DNA of 6,988 nucleotides from an uncultured Lachnospiraceae bacterium (GTDB lineage: Bacteria; Bacillota; Clostridia; Lachnospirales; Lachnospiraceae), in contig CACZNY010000372.1 in assembly GCA_902782655.1 (NCBI GenBank), positions 1-6,988 of the forward strand. The letters are read 5' to 3'. Below, in pieces: positions 1-6,988 of this stretch (position 1 is its first letter; each line of letters starts with the position of its first letter). The notes under the pieces are model-generated. The model ran no database searches and was not told the DNA's origin. It worked only from the letters and a program-made list of their open reading frames with translations. The position numbers and the translations under genes were made by a program.

Positions 1-182
1 ATGATGATGCTTCTTGGCGCCCCTCCGAGAAACGAATCCAGAAAGTCCTGATATGACTGCAAGGGAAATCCATTCAGCAGGACCGCTATGCTTCCGATGA
101 AAAGCACAGGTATGATCATGGCAAGGCCTGCTTTTATGGTATGCGCTGCTACGGCTGCCTGTTTTTTTACTGCAGTCTTCAT
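1..182 (-). CDS. PTS EIIC-like membrane protein, N-terminal fragment (runs off window edge)
   Basis: Translating the minus strand from the ATG at 182-180 gives 60 open codons to the window edge with no stop. The visible start is a short polar, Lys/Ala-rich stretch (MKTAVKKQAAVAAHTIKAG), a hydrophobic helix (AMIIPVLFIGSIAVLLNGFP), then LQSYQDFLDSFLGG. The pattern of a Pro in a hydrophobic helix, an IGS motif and a following 'FP..YQ.FL' segment is what I recognise from the first helix of lactose/cellobiose-type PTS EIIC permeases. Such EIIC-like domains also occur fused to EAL or GGDEF domains in Clostridia, but the C-terminal part needed to decide is outside the window. Its ATG directly follows the TAA of the histidine kinase gene (TAAATG), so translation is probably coupled; purine-rich GGGGAAAG and AGGA lie just upstream inside the kinase gene. 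The EIIC assignment rests on about 40 residues only. Confidence 0.68.
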   Translation of the reverse strand, partial: MKTAVKKQAAVAAHTIKAGLAMIIPVLFIGSIAVLLNGFPLQSYQDFLDSFLGGAPRSII

Positions 183-3056
183 TTATCCTGCTCTTTCCCC
201 GGCAAGCTGTATGATCCCGTCCCAGTCAAGCTGCGTCAGCATTGCTTCGATCCTTGATATGATCTCCCTGTCCTCAGCCGGCAGGATATACCCGTTAAGC
301 TTTTCCAGCATATCCTCCATCATGCCGTAATCCATGCTCCCTGCTATCTCATAAATGGTCTGATACGCCTCCTTAAGAGTATCACTCCCTATAGGCGGCA
401 GGTCATCCTCAGATCTGTCAAGGAAGGACAGTTTATCATCAAGCGTGCGGTACATATCAAGAAGCCTGCCCGTATTGGCTTCTATGTACGCCTTATCCCC
501 CCTGTTGCCGGCTTCCTCAAGGCTCAGGGCAAGCTCAAAAATGCTGCCCGCCCCTATGATGCGGGCAGAGCTCTTAAGCGCATGTACCTTCACGGTATAG
601 TTTTCGATATCACCCTTTCTGTAATACTCCTCTATCTCATCCGCCTTGAAAGCAGCAGTCCTGTGGAATACCGAAAGCACGGAAAGATATCCTTCCTCCG
701 ACCCGCAGTTTATGATGCCCTCCTTCGTGTCGATATCCTTAAGGCTTTCCAGGGCTGATCCGTTATCCGATCCGGCAGGCTGCCCCTCCTCTTCCCCGCA
801 GACGCTGTCCGGCGCCTGAAGCTTCTCATCAGGAAGCAGGGCGCAGAGCATTTTTTCAAGTCCTGCTCCATCTATGGGCTTTGAAAGATAATCAGTAAAG
901 CCGGCATTAAGGTACATCTCCCTGGCTCCGGAAATCGCATTTGCAGTAAGCGCCACGGCCGGTATCTCCCTGTTTTTCTCCATCTTCCTTATGAGCCTTA
1001 AGGTCTCGATGCCATCAAGATCGGGCATCATATGATCGATAAAGCAGACATCATATTGATTATCCTCTGCAAGCTTAAGCCCCTCCCTTCCGGACAGGGC
1101 AGTATCTATCTGAATGCGTGTCTTTTTCAGAAGGTTCTGCATCACCGTAAGGTTCATCTCCGTATCGTCTATCACGAGTATCCTCGCCTCGGGCGCATGG
1201 AAGAGCTCATGATATTCCTCAAGCTTATCCTCCGCATTATGAAAGTGGTGTGAGCTTTCGCCGAGCTCCTCCCGGCTTATGACCTCCTGCTCCATTTCAA
1301 AGGAGAATACCGATCCCTTTCCGTATTCGCTTTTAACCCTAAGGGTACTCCCCATAAGCTCAAGCAGCTGCCTCGTAATGGTCATGCCAAGCCCCGTGCC
1401 CTCGATGGTGCGGTTCCTCTCCTCCTCTATCCTCATGTAAGGAGAAAACAGATATTCCATATCCTCCTCCTTCATGCCTATACCCGTATCCTCGACGGTA
1501 AACTTAAGAAGGATATGATCCTTATCCTTTTCCGTAAAGGAGACCGTAAGAGTCACCCCGCCGGCTTCGGTATATTTGACTGCATTGGTCAAAAGATTCA
1601 TCACACACTGTCTGATACGGATCTCATCCCCGAGCAGAAGGCGCGGGATGTGCTCATCCGCCTTCACGCTGAACTCCAGCCCCTTCTGCGCTGCCCTGTC
1701 ACGGATCATATTTACAATATCATTGATAAGCACGGACAGATCGTATTGAACGGGTATGATCTCCATCCTGCCCTCCTCGACCTTCGAAAGATCCAGGATA
1801 TCATTGATCAGGGAAAGAAGGGTATGCCCCGCCGACATGATATCAGCAGCATAGGAACGGATGGCATTATCCTCCGACTCCCTCAGTATCATCTCATCCA
1901 TGCCAAGCACGGCATTTATGGGAGTCCTTATCTCATGAGACATATTCGCGAGAAATCTGCTCTTGGCATTATTAGCATTATCCGCAATCTCCTTTTGTTT
2001 TTTCAGCTCCTCCATATATCTGAAATGCTCTGTATCATCTACCAGGGCATACAGCCTTCCGTAGCTCTCGCCCTTGTACACCAGATCATTCTGTTCGGGA
2101 GTAAAGATACGGTCACCGACCTTAAGCGTATCACCTGTCCTGATGGCATCATCTATAAAGGCTACAATGTCATACGGAGTGTATATCGGTGCTTCCCGGT
2201 CCACGGCTTCCATCCCGCCCGGCTCCGTGGAGTAAAAGGCATTGAACTGCGGATAGATCCTTGCGGCAGGCTCATTGTAATACCGTATCCGGCCTTCATT
2301 ATCCACGGCTATGATACCCTCAGAAATCCTGTCTATGGCAAAGTCCCTCGCTATCTCCCTCGTGCCCAGAAGATCAAACTTCAATATCCCGGTCAGCATG
2401 AATGCAGTCCCGAAAAGAGCTCCGAGCATGGTAAGATCATAATATCTTGAAATATAAAATACATTGCTGATCTCCAGAACGAAAGAGATGATCTGGACAC
2501 TGAAGGCAAAGATGAGGAATAAAAGCCTTTTTTTGAAGGACCTGTTCTCTTCCCTGATGAATTCCCGGAGGACCCATGACATGGAGAGGACTATGAGGAC
2601 GGCATTGGTCATTATGAAAAGGTCATGTACGATACCATTGCCATGAATAAAGACCGGAAACGGTCTGCCCGGGATAAACTGGTAATCTGTATAGTACAGG
2701 CTGCCGCTCCCTGCAGTAAGCACCGCCAGATAAAAGCCTGTATGTATGGCCACAAGAAAAAGGAGCACCCACTTCGGTATCCTTTTCCGGCACATTTTGG
2801 CGGCAAACAGAAAAAAGGCCAGGACTATCCAGATCCTTCCGACATATGAAAGCTTGAGGGCTGTGAAAAAAGCTTCCTCATTTTCAGCCTTCATCTCAAA
2901 GAGATAACCCATATTACTGATAAAGGATGCAAGGCATGCCAGGATCAGACAGGAATGGATCGAGTTTTTCCATCTAAAAAAGACGATCAGGGTCTCAATA
3001 AAAAGCGCGCTTATTGTTATATACTGTACGGTCAGTAAAATGTCATGTGTATTCAC
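183..3056 (-). CDS. 7TM hybrid sensor histidine kinase with PAS, HisKA, HATPase, REC and Hpt domains
   Basis: This 957-residue membrane sensor kinase carries a whole phosphorelay in one chain. Residues 1-228 hold about seven hydrophobic helices (roughly 7-27, 33-53, 68-88, 95-114, 144-163, 177-197, 207-225), resembling the HisKA_7TM sensor type. A PAS-like domain follows (about 235-345; GIIAVDNEGRIRYYNEPA), then a short helical linker. The dimerisation domain has the H box SHEIRTP with phospho-acceptor His374. The ATPase has the N box (NLLTNAVKY, Asn487/Asn491), G1 DTGIGM (523-528), an F-box-like LFSPYMR and G2 EGTGLGM (552-558). The receiver (about 624-740) has Asp630/Asp631, phospho-acceptor Asp674, Thr704 and Lys726. 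The Hpt domain (about 780-880) has VHALKSS with His825. A helical tail of about 70 residues (888-957) is unassigned. Every catalytic residue expected is present. Start is GTG, 9 bases after AGGGG. The gene lies 15 bases after the PilZ gene. The ligand and final output are unknown. Confidence 0.95.
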   Translation of the reverse strand: MNTHDILLTVQYITISALFIETLIVFFRWKNSIHSCLILACLASFISNMGYLFEMKAENEEAFFTALKLSYVGRIWIVLAFFLFAAKMCRKRIPKWVLLFLVAIHTGFYLAVLTAGSGSLYYTDYQFIPGRPFPVFIHGNGIVHDLFIMTNAVLIVLSMSWVLREFIREENRSFKKRLLFLIFAFSVQIISFVLEISNVFYISRYYDLTMLGALFGTAFMLTGILKFDLLGTREIARDFAIDRISEGIIAVDNEGRIRYYNEPAARIYPQFNAFYSTEPGGMEAVDREAPIYTPYDIVAFIDDAIRTGDTLKVGDRIFTPEQNDLVYKGESYGRLYALVDDTEHFRYMEELKKQKEIADNANNAKSRFLANMSHEIRTPINAVLGMDEMILRESEDNAIRSYAADIMSAGHTLLSLINDILDLSKVEEGRMEIIPVQYDLSVLINDIVNMIRDRAAQKGLEFSVKADEHIPRLLLGDEIRIRQCVMNLLTNAVKYTEAGGVTLTVSFTEKDKDHILLKFTVEDTGIGMKEEDMEYLFSPYMRIEEERNRTIEGTGLGMTITRQLLELMGSTLRVKSEYGKGSVFSFEMEQEVISREELGESSHHFHNAEDKLEEYHELFHAPEARILVIDDTEMNLTVMQNLLKKTRIQIDTALSGREGLKLAEDNQYDVCFIDHMMPDLDGIETLRLIRKMEKNREIPAVALTANAISGAREMYLNAGFTDYLSKPIDGAGLEKMLCALLPDEKLQAPDSVCGEEEGQPAGSDNGSALESLKDIDTKEGIINCGSEEGYLSVLSVFHRTAAFKADEIEEYYRKGDIENYTVKVHALKSSARIIGAGSIFELALSLEEAGNRGDKAYIEANTGRLLDMYRTLDDKLSFLDRSEDDLPPIGSDTLKEAYQTIYEIAGSMDYGMMEDMLEKLNGYILPAEDREIISRIEAMLTQLDWDGIIQLAGERAG

Positions 3057-3065
3057 TGTTCAAAA

Positions 3066-3070
3066 CCCCT
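3066..3070 (-). promoter_or_regulatory. Ribosome binding site deciding the GTG start of the histidine kinase
   Basis: On the minus strand AGGGG is followed by nine bases (TTTTGAACA) and GTG. This fixes the unusual GTG start at 3056-3054. The site lies in the 15-base gap after the PilZ stop codon, so ribosomes leaving that gene can reinitiate here. Confidence 0.7.
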
Positions 3071-3071
3071 G

Positions 3072-3938
3072 TCACGGATCCATTATGGACTCACATTCAG
3101 AGCAGACAAATACGCCGTCAATGAACATCACATGTCCCTTTTCGCAGACAGGACATGGATCACCGTGGCTTAAGAAGGATATCGGATGGAGCCGCCTGAA
3201 GCTTTCACTGAATTCTATGCCCTTCCTCCTGTTTTCCTCCGGCTCATCGGCTACAGTCATCTGCTTTATCTCGTCGTAAAGATTGGCTCTGGCCAGCTTG
3301 TGCATCTGCTTTAGATTTATATATTCATTGATCGAAGGCGATACAGTGACTATCTCGCAGCCGCACCTGGAGGTTTTGCGGTCAAGCTGGGTCGAATGGA
3401 GCACCCTTGCGGTGATATAAAAATCCTTTCCCATGATCTCATCCCTGAAGCGGGTATATACAAGCCTGTGGACCGGATTTTTTTCCGCCAGCGCGATATC
3501 TATATTTATGCCTACGCCGGTGACCGACACATCGCACACCGTACAGGGGTACTTCCCGTCAAGATTGCTCATGGTACAGGTCGATCTGAAGTTTATGGGA
3601 ACCCGCAAAGCCCTCCGCCTGTTCTCAAGCCTGCTCTCATCATTGCATTTGATGTGATAATGCCCTCTGGGCTTTGGCCTGTATTCTATCTCGGGATCTG
3701 TCCAGATGTGGGTCCTTCCTGAGCGCTGATTGAAATACTTCAGGCTCTGATTATGGCATCTGTTATTGTCGATCTTTAAGCAGCTTCCCTGTATCATGAT
3801 GGGCTCCGAATAAACCACAAGCTCCGGCTCATCCTTATCGACCTTGGGAAGGAGCGAGGTAGTAAAGTCAAAATGCTTTGTGCCTATCTCAAAGGATATT
3901 ATGATATTGTCTTCTCTCGGTATCTCTCCAAGTATCAT
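3072..3938 (-). CDS. PilZ-domain protein (probable c-di-GMP receptor) with C-terminal zinc ribbon
   Basis: The product has 288 residues if started at the ATG at 3938. Residues 1-100 form a mostly beta-like N-terminal region (NIIISFEIGTKHFDFTTSL), placed like the N-domain of YcgR-type proteins. The PilZ domain follows (about 105-205). It shows both signature motifs: RRALR (Arg108-x3-Arg112) in the binding loop, and DVSVTG (Asp136-x-Ser138-x2-Gly141). Proteins with these motifs normally bind cyclic di-GMP, so binding is expected but inferred. The C-terminus has CPVC (Cys262, Cys265) and CSEC (Cys279, Cys282) separated by 13 residues, a typical treble-Cys-pair zinc ribbon layout. The reading frame extends 46 codons upstream to a GTG at 4076. 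I prefer the ATG at 3938 because it alone has a strong Shine-Dalgarno site and lies downstream of a candidate promoter. It is the first gene of a likely operon with the hybrid kinase and the EIIC-like gene. No transmembrane segment or output enzyme domain is visible; it may act by protein contact. Confidence 0.85.
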   Translation of the reverse strand: MILGEIPREDNIIISFEIGTKHFDFTTSLLPKVDKDEPELVVYSEPIMIQGSCLKIDNNRCHNQSLKYFNQRSGRTHIWTDPEIEYRPKPRGHYHIKCNDESRLENRRRALRVPINFRSTCTMSNLDGKYPCTVCDVSVTGVGINIDIALAEKNPVHRLVYTRFRDEIMGKDFYITARVLHSTQLDRKTSRCGCEIVTVSPSINEYINLKQMHKLARANLYDEIKQMTVADEPEENRRKGIEFSESFRRLHPISFLSHGDPCPVCEKGHVMFIDGVFVCSECESIMDP

Positions 3939-3945
3939 CGGACAA

Positions 3946-3950
3946 CCCCT
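3946..3950 (-). promoter_or_regulatory. Ribosome binding site deciding the PilZ gene start
   Basis: AGGGG, seven bases, then ATG at 3938-3936 (AGGGGTTGTCCGATG on the minus strand). It is the same AGGGG core as that of the downstream kinase gene. The alternative starts GTG 4076 and ATG 4013 in the same frame have no comparable site. Confidence 0.7.
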
Positions 3951-4018
3951 GCGCACACCGGCTCCATCAGCGTCAGCCTCTGTATATAAAGACGGTTTTC
4001 TTCCGCTGCACATAGTAT

Positions 4019-4047
4019 ATCTTAATTCAAGACCTGATGAATGTAAA
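4019..4047 (-). promoter_or_regulatory. Candidate housekeeping promoter for the PilZ-kinase-EIIC operon
   Basis: On the minus strand TTTACA (4047-4042, five of six matches to TTGACA) is followed by a 17-base spacer and TAAGAT (4024-4019, four of six matches to TATAAT). Transcription would begin near 4012, leaving a leader of about 75 bases before the ATG at 3938. It lies just downstream of the gdhA terminator, where a new promoter is required. A second TATACT overlaps at 4019-4014 but has no good -35 partner. Confidence 0.45.
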
Positions 4048-4101
4048 TCGGAAAAACCTGTAACTGCACGGCGCACATTCGACAGCTTTATCGTTCAATC
4101 T

Positions 4102-4131
4102 AAAAAAAGCGGGATGAAAGCCTCATCCCGC
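4102..4131 (-). terminator. Intrinsic terminator of gdhA
   Basis: On the minus strand a perfect 9-bp stem, GCGGGATGA paired with TCATCCCGC, encloses a 5-base loop (GGCTT) and is followed by seven T residues. It begins 28 bases after the gdhA stop codon. No T-tract follows the stem on the plus strand, so it works in one direction only and separates gdhA from the PilZ operon. Confidence 0.95.
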
Positions 4132-4159
4132 CTTAAGCATATCTTCTTTATGCTTTTTA

Positions 4160-5520
<1,361 letters not shown>

Positions 5521-5540
5521 AAAGAAAATTGATAATAATT

Positions 5541-5588
5541 AAAGCGCCAAAGGAAAGAGGTTAACGACCTCTTCCCGTTGACGCCTTT
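5541..5588 (-). promoter_or_regulatory. Long imperfect hairpin between the SH3 gene and gdhA (leader structure or terminator)
   Basis: On the minus strand the inner stem GGGAAGAGG pairs with CCTCTTTCC (nine pairs, one G-T) around the loop TCGTTAA. An outer stem AAAGGCGTCAA pairs with TTGGCGCTTT (ten pairs with one bulged G and one wobble), with a C/T mismatch between the two. The 3' side runs into TTTAATTATTATCAATTTTC, which is A/T-rich but not a clean T-tract. It could end SH3-gene transcripts. If the promoter at 5599-5627 is used, it would instead be the first structure of the gdhA leader, ending about 20 bases before the Shine-Dalgarno site. Confidence 0.7.
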
Positions 5589-5598
5589 GTCACGAAGA

Positions 5599-5627
5599 AT
5601 GATACATCAGTCTGAAGGATATTGCAA
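5599..5627 (-). promoter_or_regulatory. Probable sigma-A-type promoter of gdhA
   Basis: On the minus strand TTGCAA (5627-5622, four of six) is followed by a 17-base spacer and TATCAT (5604-5599, five of six). The -35 box begins two bases after the SH3 gene stop codon. Predicted transcription start is near 5592, so the mRNA would begin just before the 5541-5588 hairpin and have a leader of about 86 bases. Confidence 0.55.
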
Positions 5628-5629
5628 GC

Positions 5630-6874
5630 TTAATTCTTTGTTGCAAACTCACCCTTTATATATCCTGTCTGTCCCTTGAAGTCTATCTGATACCAGCCGT
5701 CAGCCTCTCCCTTCAGGGTATAGGTCTCTCCGGAATTTGCCTTTCCGATGATATTGGAATCGCTGCTGGTGTCAGCCGATGACCTTACTCTGACCGAATC
5801 ATCATTGACAGTCACCGATCCTGAAGCAGGAGCTGCACCGCCGTCAGCAGGAGCCGCGCCCTCCGCGGACTCAGTGCCTCCCGCACTGTCGACCTCGGTA
5901 ACGTAGGAAGAGCTTACATAAGCCTCTGTATCCTTATATCTGATCTTTGTCCAGTCGCCCTCATCTCCGATCTTGGTATAGGTATCTCCCTTTGCAGCCT
6001 TTGCTATCACGTTGCTGGTATCCGAATCATCCGGTGACGACCTGATGCGCACCGCATCGGTGAGCATGACGGTGACCTCGGTATCCTCGGGAGGAGCCGC
6101 CGCTCCATCTTCTGCCGTGGAGCCTGATGCCAGACGCGCAGCCACTGCCTCGTCAAGCCTTGCAGGAAGCGCATCCATGAATGCCTTAAGCGTATTATCG
6201 GATTCTACCGCTGCATTGTACTCGGTATCCACCTGACTGAGCAGAGCTACCACATCCTCCTGTGCTGCCACGCCCTTGATATAGTTGGACACATTCTCTG
6301 AAAGGTCGCCGTTATAGACGTAGAGCTGTCCCGTATTGTCATCGGTACATACATAGAGTGAAGACAGTCCCGGCGCCTTTGTGTCGATATTCACATACTT
6401 TATCTGATAATAGGCAAATACGATATAAGAATTAGGTATGGGTCCCGGCTTGGTATAGCACTTGAGGTCATCATAGCTCTCCGTATAATTTGCCTTTTCC
6501 TGTATCCTTATCTTGGCGGCGTCATCCAGGTCGCTGCATATGCTTGACAGAGTATCCACGTCGCCTGAAGCCATTGCCGTGAAATAGGAGCTTACCAGGG
6601 CATTTACCTCCGGATAGGCATCCACCTGCAGATCCTCTGTGGGAAGCGGGATCTCGGAGTTCTCATCGTAAGTAACCTCTGTCGTGGCCTCCGTTGCCTC
6701 AGCCTCGTCCTCCTTGTCCTTTTTGCTCTTGTGCTTAGCCGAAAAGATCAGCAGTACGATCACAAGGATGAGGAAAAGACCTCCGACAATGAAATACTGG
6801 TAATACTGCATCAAAAATTCCCTGAAGTCGAAACTGTTTCTTCCTCTTCCCCTGCTTCTGCCTCTTCTTTGCAT
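5630..6874 (-). CDS. Membrane-anchored protein with two bacterial SH3 domains
   Basis: The product has 414 residues. An Arg/Gly-rich cytoplasmic start (MQRRGRSRGRGRN) precedes one transmembrane helix (about 27-45, FIVGGLFLILVIVLLIF) and a Lys-rich stretch, then an acidic Glu/Thr/Ala linker (52-82). No lipobox or signal-peptidase site is evident, so it is probably a single-pass anchor with the C-terminus outside. Residues 86-190 form a folded domain (VNALVSSYFTAMASGDVDTL; CYTKPGPIPNSYIVFAYYQI) suggestive of an NTF2-like fold, an inference only. Two SH3b repeats follow, about 267-326 (VRIRSSPD..NVIAKAAKGDTYTKIG..GDWTKIRY...AYVSSSYV) and 354-412 (VRVRSSAD..NIIGKANSGETYTLKG..GWYQIDF..QTGYIKGEF), joined by an Ala/Gly/Pro-rich linker (330-353). 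Such SH3b domains often bind cell-wall peptides. No enzyme domain is present, so it is probably a wall-binding or sensory envelope protein of unknown specific role. ATG start, eight bases after GGAGGG. Confidence 0.92.
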   Translation of the reverse strand: MQRRGRSRGRGRNSFDFREFLMQYYQYFIVGGLFLILVIVLLIFSAKHKSKKDKEDEAEATEATTEVTYDENSEIPLPTEDLQVDAYPEVNALVSSYFTAMASGDVDTLSSICSDLDDAAKIRIQEKANYTESYDDLKCYTKPGPIPNSYIVFAYYQIKYVNIDTKAPGLSSLYVCTDDNTGQLYVYNGDLSENVSNYIKGVAAQEDVVALLSQVDTEYNAAVESDNTLKAFMDALPARLDEAVAARLASGSTAEDGAAAPPEDTEVTVMLTDAVRIRSSPDDSDTSNVIAKAAKGDTYTKIGDEGDWTKIRYKDTEAYVSSSYVTEVDSAGGTESAEGAAPADGGAAPASGSVTVNDDSVRVRSSADTSSDSNIIGKANSGETYTLKGEADGWYQIDFKGQTGYIKGEFATKN

Positions 6875-6882
6875 TATATAAA

Positions 6883-6888
6883 CCCTCC
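6883..6888 (-). promoter_or_regulatory. Ribosome binding site of the SH3-domain gene
   Basis: GGAGGG lies eight bases (TTTATATA) before the ATG at 6874-6872 and supports that start. Confidence 0.75.
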
Positions 6889-6890
6889 AT

Positions 6891-6909
6891 AGGGGATCGG
6901 TAATCCCCT
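6891..6909 (-). repeat. Perfect 7-bp inverted repeat just upstream of the SH3 gene
   Basis: On the minus strand AGGGGAT, a five-base spacer TACCG, then ATCCCCT. The repeat ends two bases before the Shine-Dalgarno site. No T-tract follows, so it is not a good terminator. It could be an mRNA hairpin controlling access to the ribosome site, or an operator. A weak promoter-like pair TTGTGG-17-GATAAA (6938-6910) would place the transcription start inside the repeat. Confidence 0.5.
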
Positions 6910-6917
6910 TTTATCCC

Positions 6918-6988
6918 TCAACGCAATATAAACCACAAGTCCGAACCTCTGTCCGTCCTTAAATGGTTAACATATTCTACCCGATATC
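6918..6988 (-). CDS. Possible C-terminal end of an upstream gene (very short)
   Basis: One minus-strand frame is open from the window edge to a TGA at 6920-6918 and would encode about 23 residues ending SDLWFILR. The other two frames close at once. The residues look protein-like but match nothing I recognise, and an open stretch this short can occur by chance. If real, it would end 43 bases before the SH3-gene ATG. Confidence 0.25.
   Translation of the reverse strand, partial: YRVEYVNHLRTDRGSDLWFILR

Noticed and set aside
1515..2450. A 311-codon open frame on the plus strand
   Set aside because: It lies wholly antisense to the PAS/HisKA/HATPase part of the kinase, whose motifs are all intact. 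Its translation is rich in Ile/His/Arg with no recognisable domain, and no ribosome site stands out. It is explained as a by-product of codon bias on the other strand.
2612..2806. A short minus-strand frame overlapping the kinase in another frame
   Set aside because: It sits within the transmembrane-encoding region of the kinase and its hydrophobic, Cys-rich translation reflects frame-shifted membrane codons. It is not a separate gene.
3939..4101. c-di-GMP riboswitch in the PilZ operon leader
   Set aside because: Attractive given the PilZ product, but I see neither the conserved GEMM-I core elements nor a matching two-helix layout. The leader from the predicted start near 4012 is also only about 75 bases.

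Overview
All recognised genes in this window lie on the minus strand. The window reads as ordinary chromosome of a Gram-positive member of the Clostridia, most likely Lachnospiraceae. The evidence is strong purine-rich Shine-Dalgarno sites (AGGAGG, GGAGGG, AGGGG), a 7TM hybrid histidine kinase of a type frequent in that family, a clostridial-size hexameric glutamate dehydrogenase, and a membrane-anchored tandem SH3b protein. The genus cannot be fixed from this sequence.

Layout in the direction of transcription (high to low coordinates). At the right edge (6918-6988) there may be the last codons of an upstream gene, but this is weak. A membrane-anchored protein with two bacterial SH3 domains follows (5630-6874). 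Next is a 123-base gap with a good promoter (5599-5627) and a long imperfect hairpin (5541-5588). Then comes gdhA, NADP-type glutamate dehydrogenase (4160-5506), closed by a textbook intrinsic terminator (4102-4131). After a roughly 160-base leader with a candidate promoter (4019-4047), a second unit begins: a PilZ-domain protein with a C-terminal zinc-ribbon motif (3072-3938), a 957-residue hybrid histidine kinase carrying 7TM, PAS, HisKA, HATPase, REC and Hpt parts (183-3056), and the first 60 codons of a PTS EIIC-like membrane protein running off the left edge (1-182).

The last three genes are packed tightly (15-base gap, then directly abutting stop and start), so they are probably one operon. 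PilZ proteins usually bind cyclic di-GMP, and the kinase carries a complete phosphorelay without a DNA-binding output. The operon therefore looks like a signalling module that couples a membrane-sensed cue, and possibly a sugar-permease-like protein, to c-di-GMP response. The gdhA gene (ammonium assimilation) and the SH3 protein (cell envelope) are separate units.

Nothing in the window is a mobile element, CRISPR array, or tRNA or rRNA gene. The points most worth following are the PilZ/zinc-ribbon plus hybrid-kinase plus EIIC-like operon, and the promoter-hairpin arrangement directly in front of gdhA.
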